From assembly GCA_941918925.1 (NCBI GenBank), contig OW799234.1:127507395-127571394 (forward strand): DNA of 64,000 bases, given 5' to 3'. A program made the position numbers and the translations under genes. Of the stretch, positions 24,296 to 35,862 are shown piece by piece. The notes under the pieces were generated by a model, which ran no database searches, had not been told where the DNA came from, and worked only from the letters and a program-made list of their open reading frames with translations. The stretch is from Phyto melanocephala. Taxonomy: Eukaryota > Arthropoda > Insecta > Diptera > Rhinophoridae. Position 1 is the first letter of the stretch, and the number at the start of each line of letters is the position of its first letter.

Positions 24296-24955
24296 CTTCA
24301 CACAGTGAAAAAGGGTATATATAGGTTTGTCATTCCGTGTGAAATTTCTACAATTTTCATTTCCGACCCCATAGTATATATTTTCTGAAAGCTTATGAAT
24401 AGGGGAGTCGATTAAGCTCTGTCAGTTGGTCAGTCTGTCCGTGTGTATGTTGAAATCAACTTTTTGAAGCCCCCCGACATCTCTTGGACCCGGGTGAGGT
24501 ATTAAAATATCAGAAATATTCGGGAGTAGATCGGTCAGATCGGATCAGAAACATCGGTACATAAACAACTGAGATATGAGCAAAAACCCACGACCACCTC
24601 CATTTTTTTTTTCACAAAAACAACAATACAACAACAACATACATACATACAAACGTGTATACTGGTTAGAGAAAACGTGGCATCGAATCCCAGCTGAGCC
24701 AAAAAAAATTTTTTTTTTATTTTTTATTAAATATATTATTTATATTTTTATTATTTTTTTTTAATTTTTTTTTTTAATTTGTTTTTTTTTTTTGTTTTAT
24801 ATTTATTATATATATTTTAATTATTTAAAAAAATTTTTTTTTTTTAATTTTTTTTTTAAATTTTTTTTTAATTTTTTTTTTTTTTTTTTTTTTTATATTT
24901 TTTTAACATACATACGTAAATTTATAATTTTACAATGGGATGTTTTTATATATAT
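24296..24955 (+). repeat. Hairpin-ended dispersed repeat, right end truncated
   Basis: Conserved start 'tacccttcacacagtgaaaa' with 'agggtatatata', then the GTCCGTGTGTATG tract and 'ggcatcgaatcccagctgag' near 24679. A 200-bp block of T-rich runs broken by single A's follows, then 'acatacatacgtaaatttataattttacaatggg'. The terminal ATTCGGC palindrome is absent, so the right end is lost near 24955. Confidence 0.85.
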
Positions 24956-26800
24956 CACAAAGAAGTGCGAGGAATGTTCAGTTTCTGATAACGAAACGAG
25001 CTAACATCAGCTGGATATTCTAGTACATTCTCAGCTTATTTTTTTACAGCAGCAATGTATTCTACTAAACTCACTGGACGAGAACGCACTCGGTTTTTTT
25101 TTCCAATAAAGATCCATTTTCATAAACTGATATACTTTAATATTTTTGGCACTTAAATATAACCACACATATTATTATATAAAATTTTCACATATTTTTT
25201 TATTATGCTTTAAAGAATTTGTTTACCGAAATTTTTATTTTAATTTTTTTTTAACTTGCTCAGAATTCAATTCAAATGTTCCATTGACATTACAGAACAC
25301 ATTTAGTATTATAATAAAGTTTTATACATTTTAATTTGCCCCCTGTGGGGTATAACTTTTATTTGCAGTAGAAAAACTTGCTCAATTTTAACGCAAGCTT
25401 TAAAGTTTTTCCATAATCGTTAAGCCATAAAGTATGCCCTACTTACTGGATTCATTATTACGTATGTGTATTTAAAGAATTTATTTGCTCTTCTCCTTAT
25501 GTTCAAAAGAATTTCTATTAAATATTTTATTTAATAAAAAATCTTTTTCTTTATTTATAACGAGTTACCTACAGGCTATTTGTCTACAAAATCAAATAAA
25601 AATTAATCCATTTTTATTTTTCTTCACCCAATGTATCACATGATTTATTCAAGCTTCTTTATGTTATTAAATTTAAAAATTTTTACTACATGTCAAGCAT
25701 TTTATTTTGTTATGTATCAAATAAGAAACTTTACGAGTCAGTGATATCAGGAAATTAATAAATATCATAATAACGACAAATATGCTGCAGATAACACTGC
25801 TTAACAGTTAAGTTTTAAAAGTGAAGTTCTCTTTATTTTGTTAACCAAATATTAAAAATGAATGAAGAATTGTTTATACTAATTAATTATGCGAGCTGCG
25901 TTATAAGTTCATCTCAGGCGCTGCAGCTGCTGGCTTAAAATAGAGAATAGAACCAAACTTAGACTTAAAATTTCCGTTCAAAGTTTTTTGTTTTCCAGTG
26001 TCATAAATATCAGCGCAGTTAAGGCAGAACTTCAATTTTTGCTTTATTAAAACAGAAGATTGTTTTAAAAATTCTTTTTATATATAGAGCGTATAAATTG
26101 CTATTTTGATTGGAATGCGAAAATGTGAAGAAATATTAATGCCAAAAAAGATTAAAAAAAAACAGTAATGCTTAGACACATAAACGACAGCAGGCTACAC
26201 AGCTGCATGACTGTTCCTTGCTGCAATTTTTGCCTTGTAGTCAGCTACCTAATTATATTGAAGGCTACATCATCATTGTAATCAGCTGATAATAAATAGT
26301 TAACGCCGGCGGTGCTAAAAATTAAACGGCGATAACTGACTGACATTTCTTACACTTGTTAAAAGTTTACTGCTCAAAGCTAGTTGAGTTATTAGTTGCG
26401 TTATCTGCAGAGAACTAAAATAAATGCAGTCGAACTATACTTGTCAATTTGGTGATCTGTATGTTATTGCAGTATGTCAGTCAGAATTGTCATTTTGCAA
26501 ATGATTGATATAATTTTGCTTTCAGACATACATAAGTAATTACGTCTGACATAACCTCTTTATGTGCAAATTTTGTTTAAGCATATATAAAAATAATTTT
26601 TTTAGGTAGTGTGTGAAGCAGTCAGATGGTTTGTTAAATTAAAATGTAACACGCTCTAAAAAACATTTAAGTTTCACATTTTTATTTCCCACATCCAATG
26701 TTTCGCAACTAATTTGCTGATAAAAGAAAATATTTTTGAAATATAAATGCAGCAATCATTTGATTATCGATTTCTATTTATTAACAGCTTGTGAGATAAA
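24956..26800. other. AT-rich gene-free interval
   Basis: The recurring motif occurs at 25424-25439. A 30-bp segment at about 26223-26257 ('tgcaatttttgccttgtag' then 'tcagctacc') is nearly repeated at 29598-29632. A GC-richer patch lies at 26300-26340. No gene supported. Confidence 0.45.
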
Positions 26801-26829
26801 TAGATGTTATTTACAACCAACACTAAAAT

Positions 26830-26910
26830 ACCGATCAAAGAGTACTGATGATGACACCGTAGCTGGTTTCGAAAACGCCTTCCACACGGCTTGTGTCAAT
26901 AAAAACTTAC
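26830..26910 (+). ncRNA. Hammerhead-like motif (CTGATGA ... GAAA)
   Basis: CTGATGA (26845-26851), then GACACC (26853-26858), a 6-nt loop, GGTTTC (26865-26870; five of six pairs) and GAAA (26871-26874). Downstream AAcGCC/GGCTT can form a short stem III-like hairpin, and 'aaagagta' before the core can pair with 'tacttcttt' at about 26909. The expected cleavage-site base after stem III does not fit well and stem I is offset. Hammerhead motifs are known in Penelope-like and other retroelements; here this is similarity only. Confidence 0.3.
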
Positions 26911-26919
26911 TTCTTTAGT

Positions 26920-29849
26920 TTGTCATTGTCACAAATAAAATATAATTTCTTCATTAATAAAACAATTTTTAAAAAAATTATAAGAACTTAAGAACCAGTA
27001 TTACAATCTAATAAACAATGTAAGAAAACATTCTGTTTGTATGATAAACACACTGAAAATGTGTACTTCTATACTGGAAATGTACTTAATGTACTTTCAA
27101 GAAAGTAAAACTATATTTTGGAATGAAATTTTAAACGTATTTTTCCTTAAACCTCTATTTGATATGGCAGCGAAGCATCCGAATGCATTCCATGAATTAA
27201 TCTTTATATAAGAAAATTAACTCAAGCTCGTTAATAGTGATAAAATATTGTTACAGATTTATCTTTGAATAGCTTGATTTACATTATAATTTATTTTAGT
27301 TGTAGTGGTTTAAGTTAGTGTAGTTTTGTTTGTTTTGGTTTATTTCGCTGGTAGTTAGAACATGATGTTAAGTTGCTATTATGTGCAGCATACTCTTAGG
27401 CACTTTTATTATTCCTGCATATTACTTAACATTAACATTACGTCTTAATTTAAATGTAACGGGTTTCGAATGAACTAGTGTGTACATACGAGAACTTTGT
27501 CGAATGTTACCAAACACCACTATGTTACTATAAATAGCCGAACAACACAGCAAACATGATCAGTATAACAGAAGAGCCTGTTAAGTGTGTGTAACAGTGT
27601 TTCAGTGTTTATTAAAAGTGTAAACTTAAAATAAGTAAAGCGACATAAAAGCAATATCTGAGTGTGTTTAAATAAATAAAGTGCTCTTAATTTTATAACG
27701 AATTTCAAGTGTTTTTGATTGCAAAAAAAAGAACTCACAGTATATTTAAAGAAAATAAGCCAACGTTTATAAAAGGTATAAACGTAACAATATTTATAAA
27801 CGAGGAACTCATTAAATTGGTATCCAAGTCGCCTTAAGAAAAAGAATGTTCCTTTCGGTAGGGGTGGGGCTTGCCCCTCTGTACCACAATAGCCCGTCAT
27901 GAATGCAAGATTTTAATTTCTTCGAAAATTTTCATCCAATAAAAACGATTTCAGTTTGTGATAATTGGCATTTAATTCCAAATTACATGCTTGAGGTTTG
28001 CTTAAAAATACAATTTATTACCTATTATTAAACATCGTACGTGGTATCTAGTTGTTTTTATATAGATTTTGCTGCTGGGATAGTACATAACTATAATATT
28101 CATACACTTAACATTTTATTTAATGACGTCGATGACGACCATGATTGTTTGTTGTTGGTTTTGTACAACTATGTATAAATGTACGACAGAAAAAAAAGAA
28201 AATTATGTGAATGGCAGTCATGACATGACACGACATTATTTATAGTGTTCTATACACATACACACTTAACACTACACAAACATTTTTCTATATGCGTATG
28301 TATATAATAAACGTATATATGTATACAGTGAATGACAAAATTAATATCATCATTTTTTTTTCTTGTAATATTACAACGTTGCCTGTTTTTCAGTGAAAGT
28401 GTATACGTTAAAGTATAAACTTTTTTTCTTGTTAAATTGGACTGACTTAGTTGAAGGTATATTTTTTGTTAACATTTATTACTCAAAGAAATGTTTGGAA
28501 TAACTTGTTTTTTCCAACATTTTTTTTTTCATATGTGCATGTATTTGAGCCTACAAAAACATAAATTTTTTTTAATTTCACTTAAATGATATTTATGTGC
28601 CAGCTTGTCAGTGTGTTTGTGTTAATATACGTCTATCATGTTATAAATGACAATATGGCTAAAAACAACAAAAAAAGGTTTTGTACTCTTACATATTTTT
28701 TTTAAATAGGTATAAGAAGTTTACAAACTGTCTTACTTTTTTCCAGTTTATTGTATTTGTATTTTCACTTTTTTACTTTTTGCAGTTAAAGTACTTGTTC
28801 GAAAAGGACTGAAATAAGAATGATGAAGAAAAAAAAACAAGTAGACGTCTACTAAAGAATGACATTACATAAATACTTCATTGTAAAATACCCTAGAGTA
28901 ATAGTAAACACATACTTAGGCACACACTTATATACAATTTTACACTACACACTTTGACATAAAGCGAACATATTGATAAAATTTAGTTGAAAGTATAAGC
29001 AATTGCGAAAAAAGGCAGTTTTATTTATACACATACGTACATCGTTGAAGCGGCAAGCAGCCCTAGGTTTGTCAATTTCCTGGTTAAAAAATTAAATTAG
29101 ACAAGCTCACAAAAGAAAATTATTTCAGTTCAACTTAGTCAATAAAAAATATTGTCTTAACCCTGCATTTTAACAAGAAAGTTTTAAAAATAGAAATTTA
29201 TTGAGTTGTCCGCACCATTTTCTTGCCTCATAAGAAGAATTTAAGTATTTTGTTCATAGAAATGGTGAAAGGTTATCTTTCGCTCATTCGGGTCTTAATT
29301 CTCGCTTAGCGAAACTGTTAAATTAAAGGCTGTTTCATATCATATTATATAGTGTTATCACACTTTTCAATAAAAAAGCTTTCATTTCACAGTTTGACTT
29401 AACGACAACTGGTATCCTGATCTGCAACTATGTACATCTAACTACAATCACAATCAACTGCCATGCCGACTCTTTAAATTTAAAATGAGAATTGACTGAT
29501 TTTTTACAAATAAGGGGCGAACATAATTTACTGGAGCACATTTGCAGTGTAATGCATTAAGCACATGCGGCTATAACATTACAAATACCAGTGTCTGCAA
29601 TTGTTGCCTTTTAGTCAGCTACTTCATTTTAATCGCTAGCATCAGGGTGAATTTAACAAGCTACCCGTAACCGATCATTCTTACTTGACATATCAATGTC
29701 AAATTTTATATGTAAAAAAAAATTTATTCGCCTTTAAATGCTTTTTTATAAATGGGAGTCCAACTAAAATGAACAATGTAAACTGTAAATAAAACAAAAA
29801 GTTTCCAAAGAATTATCAAAAGGAATTTTATTATGATAGAAGGATCTAT
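26920..29849. other. AT-rich gene-free interval
   Basis: Includes a GGGGC/GCCCC hairpin near 27868-27880 in a small GC-rich patch, ACAT/TATG simple sequence near 28255-28325 and otherwise AT-rich DNA. No protein-like ORF. Confidence 0.45.
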
Positions 29850-30420
29850 GACAATTATGTGTGAAACAAAATATCGACCAAATGCTCGCCACAGTTCGGT
29901 GGCACACTTCTATCTGTTAGTTCAAATTTAAATGACACTAAGACATAATTGAGGCACAATGTCGTTAATATGTGAATTTTTTCATTCTTAAGATCTTGGT
30001 TTATCGACCTCATTTTCCAACGGCCTAAAGATGCCGCCAGCCTATAAACCGCACCAAGAGTAACTCTTTGTGGATACATCGGCTTTTCAGCAATTACTCA
30101 TAGATTCTCATTTGCCCAAATACGGCAGTTATGTTTGTTAACGAATCTACTGAGGTATACATGTGCCTCGTCGCTGAAGTTGAGTCGAGGGGGACGGATC
30201 TTCTGCCACACTATCGCGAACAGTATGAATCTTTTCCATAGAGCGCACTGGCCGAGCATGCACAAGAGTTCTCATATTTCCCAAAGACCCTATTTGCTGA
30301 TATTTACACACAATTCTCCCGATTGTGGACACATTTGATCGATTATGCTGACCAAAACAATTACCAAGTGCACAATCTTAATGCGGTGCTCAATGAGGGG
30401 GACATACTCAATGGTTGAGT
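29850..30420 (-). pseudogene. Decayed Tc1/mariner-type transposase fragment
   Basis: On the minus strand, around 30180 the frame reads LNFSDEAHVYLSRFVNKHNCRIWANEN and then, after a stop, VIAEKPMYPQRVTLGAVY (to about 30020). This matches the region around the first catalytic aspartate of mariner-type transposases (SDEAHF ... VNKQN). Stops and frameshifts break the frame, and the downstream catalytic region is deleted. No TIRs found. Confidence 0.75.
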
Positions 30421-30429
30421 TTGTCAAAC

Positions 30430-31585
30430 ACTGAAATAAAGAAATGTCAAATTAAGTTGCGAAAAAAGCTTGACTTTAAGATAGGACTCACAATTAACAC
30501 CGTGCATTTTGGTTAGACCATCTTGTTTGAAATTGATAAAAGACACTTCAATAAAATTCAACGATGCTTGTACCTTGTTAAGTATGTCCTTAATAGCAGC
30601 TTTTGTTGCATTAATTCATATTTTATTGGAGCCGCATTTAAAAGCGTTGCTTTTTTTTAAACTAAATTACTTTTTATAATTATAAACCGTAAATATAAAC
30701 CATAAAAATTACAAAAACAAAAACAAATCAACTTCTAAATAATGAAGTTTTATTGTATTAACAATATTTTAATTTTATTTTGTTCTTTTCTGTTAAACAA
30801 AATAAAATATTATTAAACTCATTTATTTCACACTTTCTATTATATTGGCGGCACTAGATTTTTTCATGGTCGCTTATGAATATAGAAATGAGCCAAAGTT
30901 AGCCTTATGTGTTTAAATATAAATGAGTATTTTTCCTAAGAAGATTTATTTTATTTTATATTTAAATGTCCAGTAAGTCCAACTACTCATTACAAAGCAA
31001 ATGTGTTTCTCTTTATTATTTGCAAGTCGCGGAAATTTATTCTTGTCTCTTTTAATCTAGATAAGTCCAAGTACCTTTGTTTTGCTGCTGCCAACATAAT
31101 ATTTGCGGTGACATGATCTTGTTACTAAGCTTTGATAAACTTACTTACAAATGGTATTCTCTTTTTTAAAGGTCTTTCGTCTTTTTTATTGTATATATTC
31201 TTTAATATTTTTCTTTTCTTTTTTTGCGTTATAACCTTTTGCCGTAGCAGTGGTAGTAAAAGTGCCACCTTTACTTGATACGATTACAAGTACATAGAAG
31301 TTTGAATGTTCAAATTAATGTCAATATTATTGACATGATAGTGAGTAATGATGATACACATGTGCAACACATACAAACATACATACATACATACATACAT
31401 ACATAAATTTTTCTATGTATAAATACGTAAATGCTTGCAAACTTATATTGTCAAAGAACAAGAGACGACAGCTAAAAATATTGTCTGTATAAGTTGCTTA
31501 AATGACGCGAGCTAGATATCTTGTGGACGTAAGCTAAAAAGTTAAAACAGAGGGTGGCCAAAAGTCACCATAATGTCTCTTAAAT
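30430..31585. other. AT-rich gene-free interval with ACAT microsatellite
   Basis: A run of (ACAT)n lies at about 31375-31405. No gene recognised. Confidence 0.5.
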
Positions 31586-31840
31586 CTGTGGTTTTCATGG
31601 GCAACCGCGTATGTTCATTTTATACGATTGTGAGTTAATAATGCCATATTGCTTGGTTTTAGACGGCCTTTACTTGGTTTTGAAAATTTCTCAAATAAGA
31701 TGGACCCATTCCGATTTTTTTAATGGCATAACAACGTAACTTCTATATATATTCAAAAACCGTTCAGCACTAACACGGTTTTGTAGCTCTCCTGAACAAT
31801 TTGATTTTAAGACATACGTGGTTGCCCATGAAAACCACAG
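31586..31840. mobile_element. 255-bp MITE, intact copy
   Basis: TIRs of about 29 bp: 'ctgtggttttcatgggcaac' continuing 'cgcgtatgt' at the left, and its near-perfect reverse complement 'acatacgtggttgccc' plus 'atgaaaaccacag' at the right. It is flanked by AAAT on both sides (31582-31585 and 31841-31844), a possible 4-bp target duplication. A second, inverted copy at 49705-51637 is split by a LINE. Confidence 0.85.
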
Positions 31841-31979
31841 AAATTACTTTAACTTTAACTTTGTAGTGATGGGCACGTTTTTGAGTCTTTTTTTTATAAA
31901 ATCTCAAAATTTCAAAATTTATGATTTATTCAACATTTATGGTTGTAGCGCTCGAATATCTAAAAGAATGTTGACTTTG

Positions 31980-32500
31980 AGTTTAACGTTTTTCTCGGGC
32001 TTGTTAGCATATACTAACCCCTTCAAATAACCTTTAGGGAAATATTAAGATGCAGATAAATTTGCAGTTCGGGCTGGCCAATTGATTTCCGAATTTCTAA
32101 AAATTATTTTTTCTCCAAATTGTTACTCAAAACTGCTACTGTGTTTCGGGCAGTGGCTTTATCCTGCTGAAACCACCTCTTAAGTCTATTTTTAAGAGAA
32201 AAAAAGCGAAAAAACGTAAAAAGTAAGCTGAACACTTTTTTTTCTAAAAAGTAAGGCCCAATGATATTTTCAGCTTTAATGTTACACTATACTGTGCACC
32301 TGATGGCGTTCGATTGTCGTTGGTGAGTGGCTCTTGGACTGTTGTAATTATTAAACCAATTACAACTTTTATAAGAATGTAAATATTTTTTAAAATGCGT
32401 CGATAGTTTCGCTCACATGGGTCGATATAATCTGAAATAATAAACGGAAAAGTTATTAAATTTTTAAGCCCTCCTGGACTTTTGGTCCACCTTGTATATC
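31980..32500 (-). pseudogene. Decayed Tc1/mariner-type transposase, core region
   Basis: Minus-strand translation gives AENIIGPYFLEKK (about 32275-32235) and, further on, FQQDKATARNTVAVLSNNLEKK (about 32175-32110), matching the region around the second catalytic aspartate (usual style IIGPYFFEN ... WFQQDGATAH). Several frame breaks. The right side carries 'ctggacttttggtccaccttgtat' (about 32468-32495), which looks like a Tc1-type terminal repeat; a matching left end was not found. Confidence 0.7.
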
Positions 32501-32559
32501 TATATAAGTATCTTTTACTTATGATACTTATCATCAATATTTAATACTAAAAAAGCCCG

Positions 32560-33262
32560 GCGCGCGTTGCTACGTCCCCTAATGATTAAATATGTATTCT
32601 GATCTTAAATAGAATATCTAGTGCCAAAAGCTAAAAATTATAACTTTTTTTAGTGGGCGTGGCACTGCCCACTTTTCTAATCACTAAACTGTATAGTCGT
32701 GACAGCTCAATATGTGTGCAAAGTACCTCAAAATTATAACTTTTTTTATGGGCGTGGCCGTGCCCACTTTTCTAATCACGAAAGTATATAGTCATGACAG
32801 CTCAATATGTGTCCAAAGTTTCAGAAAAATCGGTGAAGTTCAAATACCTCAAAATTATAACTGTTTTTTTTATGGGCGTGGCCCTGCCCACTTTTGTTAT
32901 CACGAAATTATTAAGTCATGACATGTCAGTATGTTTTCAAAGTTTCAAAAAAATCGGTCCAGTGCAAGTACGTCAAAATTATAACTTTTTTTTATGGGCT
33001 TTTAAATCACGAAATTATAAAGTCATGGCAGCTCAATATGTGTGCAAGGTTTCAGAAAAATCGGTCCAGTGCAAGTACCTCAAAATTAAAACTGTTTTAG
33101 GGGCGTGGCCCCGCCCACTTTTTTTCACCCATAAACACTACCTGGTATGTGTACAACAACTTACCAAAGTTTTAGCCCGATCGGTTTTACAGTTTTGGAG
33201 TCTATAGCTAACACACACATACACACACACACACAACCAGAGTTTCACTTTTATATATATAG
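32560..33262 (+). repeat. Non-autonomous repeat with tandem units of roughly 100-125 bp
   Basis: Four to five degenerate units of 'ctcaaaattataactttttt', 'atgggcgtggccctgcccac', 'ttttctaatcacgaaa', 'gtcatgacagctcaatatgt' and 'gtttcagaaaaatcggtcca', the last unit ending in 'cggttttacagttttggagt'. It is bracketed by a GC-rich start ('cccggcgcgcgttgctacgtcccc') and an end 'tttcacttttatatatatagatg' after a CA microsatellite. End style resembles insect Helitron-like or related repeats; class uncertain. Overlapping frames here are products of the tandem repeats, not genes. Confidence 0.75.
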
Positions 33263-34832
33263 ATGTAGTTACATTTTTTTTGTAACTTTTATGAAATTTT
33301 ATTTTATTTATTATTGACGCTTAAGAAACAAAATTATTTCTAAAGATAAGTGTAATAAGTTAAATTCATTTTTATAAGAAAAAAGGCATCTAATTATAAA
33401 TATATGCTTGAAAGCAATATGTATTGTTTAAAGAATTTCCAAAAAAAAAGAACTGAATTAACAACAAAATAAACAGGATCGTAATTGCCTCACCATAGTG
33501 TTTATGCGTTTTGCGTATAACGTTTAAATTGGAAATGAATTTATAAGCGAAAAACAACAACATAAATAACAATTTTTTTTGCAAATTTTTCCTTACTTAC
33601 TAACGTCGAATTCAGTTTATTTTTTTAGCTATTTTCTTTGCCTCTGTTGTATTTATCATTTTATAAAATTATCGTTTTTATTGGACCCTTAAAGTGTTTA
33701 AAGGATATTAAATCAAAGCATCACACTCCCCTATATAATAAATAATTTATAATGTTGTTACATTAAATGCAATTATAGTTACATTATAGAAGCCATAATT
33801 GTTAATAATGTGTCAAGCACTTGCTTTTTATATGTGTCTTTTACACACATACACACACACACTTACATGAATGAATAGTTATTTAAGGAACTAGGGAAGT
33901 GTTAGAAAATTATATTTTCTAATTTAATTGAAAATGGTTTAAGAAAGTAATTTTAAATTTATATTTTTTTGTGCTCGAATTATTAAACAAGTGAATTTAG
34001 CGCCTTCATAAACTATATATTTTTGTACAAGTATATGTGTGTATGTATGTATGACATTTACCATATTTAAAGTCTATATAAAGGAGGTGTGTTGAATGAC
34101 TAAATTTATGCATTCAGTTTAGTATCTTCAATAAAGAATGTTTTTTTGGTTTTATTTTTACTTTTGCCTTTATAAGAACCTTAATAACATTTGAATTGAT
34201 AACAACTTAATAAACAACGAGTAATTCTGTACCACTGGTCGACCTCTTGTCTACTTTTAGTATAAAAACAGTTAGTTAATCTGGCTACTGAAATAAAACA
34301 GAAAACAAAAAAAATTTAAATGCATTCTTATCAAACATTGATCGAATTTTAATTAAAATATATACAAATGAAAATTGATACAGATACTTGCATATAAAGA
34401 AATGTGATTTAATTGAAAAGCTTTTTTTTATGTATTTAACGACAATTTTCATTTAATTCACATCCAGATAAAATAATTCAAAAAAAATACAGGTGCATAC
34501 AATATTCACAATCAGTAAAGTAAAAGCAAAAAAATCCAGATAATGTTTTCATTAAATTAAGCCAATTAGATTTAAAGTAACAACAACTCTTTGACGTTAA
34601 GCAAAAAAGGTATCAAGTGAAAAAATTGAAATTTGAGTTTTTGATTGAATTTTGCCTAATTTTTTCACTCTTTCGTTTGGTACTTTTTATCAACTTAAGT
34701 CTTAGAAAAATTCATATTTAATGTAAAACTAAAACTACAGTATCTGACTTAAGACCTTTTTGCCGAAGTTCAAACTATTCAAACATAAATGAAAATTTTC
34801 AAAATAAAAATTTAAAAAAAAATTTAAATTTA
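33263..34832. other. AT-rich gene-free interval
   Basis: CA/CACA simple sequence near 33845-33862 and a TATG run near 34038-34052. No gene recognised. Confidence 0.5.
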
Positions 34833-35147
34833 CTACAATTTAACGCCATATTCAGAAACAAGTTTTAGCATTTTCATGCGCTTTTGTAGCTTTTTAAAAT
34901 CAACGCATTTGGGGATGCCAAAAACCAAAGTAGTTAACATGTTAAGGTAATAAACTTGTGTTGCCCGTAGTTGATTATCCAAGTCGCTGCCTATTAAACT
35001 GATTAACTGTAATCTGTTATTCATCGGTGCGTCCCCTTTTAAGTAGTATGCTGAATAGCAAGAACACGCCTCAAATAGTGTAAAAAAACATTTTTTATAA
35101 CACGCCTTAATAACATCAGTGCACTTAATAACAAAGCTTTCAATTTC
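34833..35147 (-). CDS. Unrecognised open frame, possible coding exon
   Basis: A frame of about 105 codons, bounded by a TGA just upstream and ending at 34833. There is no ATG near its 5' end. A possible acceptor lies at 'gtgattgctcaag' before GAAATTGAAAGC. The product is cysteine-containing and less biased than neighbouring chance frames: KCFFTLFEACSCYSAYYLKG near the middle and GIPKCVDFKKLQKRMKMLK near the end, finishing SEYGVKL. I do not recognise the family. A dispersed repeat begins only about 40 bp upstream, so any upstream exon would lie beyond it. It may also be chance or a TE relic. Confidence 0.25.
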   Translation of the reverse strand, partial: EIESFVIKCTDVIKACYKKCFFTLFEACSCYSAYYLKGDAPMNNRLQLISLIGSDLDNQLRATQVYYLNMLTTLVFGIPKCVDFKKLQKRMKMLKLVSEYGVKL

Positions 35148-35188
35148 CTTGAGCAATCACCTCCTTCACTTTCCCATCGAACCTTTTT

Positions 35189-35862
35189 TATACCCTTCAC
35201 CTGTGGTGCACAAGGGTATATATAGCTTTGTCATTCCGATTGTAATTTCTACAATTTTCATTTCCGACCCCATAAAGTATATATTTTCTGAAAGCTTATG
35301 AATAGAGGAGTCGATTAAGCCCAGACCGTCCGTCCATCTGCCCGTCTGTCCGTGTGTTGCTTGAAATCAACTTTAAGAAGCAACTATATGTTCCTCAGAT
35401 CTGTACATAGTACCAATCTCTTGGCAATATCCAGGAATGAATCGCTATTAAAATTCAGCACAATCGCCCTTATAACTTTCTGAGATATAAGCAAAAAAAC
35501 ACGACCACCTCGTTTTTTTTTCACAATTACAACAACAACCTACATACATAATGGTTAAAGTAAACGTGGCATCGAATTCCAGCTGAGCCAAAAAAATTTT
35601 ATTTTATTTAATATATTATTTATATTTTTTTATATTTTTTTTAAATTTTTTTTTAATTTTTTTTAAATTTTTTTTATTATTTGTTTTTTATTTTTAATAT
35701 CGTTTTTTTCGTAACTTTTTTTTTTTTTGTATGTTTTTTACATGTATGTACGTATTTTATATGAGATGAATGGTGATACAAACAATTGTTATTGCATGAC
35801 TACACGTTGTGAAAGGTATATAAGATTCGGCACGGCCGAATATAGCACTGTTACTTGTTAAA
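35189..35862 (+). repeat. Hairpin-ended dispersed repeat, full-length copy
   Basis: Starts 'tatacccttcacctgtggtgcacaagggtata', contains 'gtttgtcattccgattgtaa'-type front, the CCGTCCGTCCATCTGCCCGTCTGTCC tract and 'ggcatcgaattccagctgag' near 35568. After a T-rich block it ends with 'gcatgactacacgttgtgaa' and the ATTCGGC-ACG-GCCGAAT palindrome (about 35825-35841), then 'atagcactgttacttgtt'. Non-coding. Confidence 0.9.

Noticed and set aside
27520..27900. 126-codon minus-strand frame
   Set aside because: Phe/Tyr/Leu-rich composition typical of chance frames in AT-rich DNA; no motif.
32712..33207. Three overlapping frames of 60-137 codons
   Set aside because: They arise from the tandem repeat units; the same phrases repeat in each unit and all three frames overlap on one strand.
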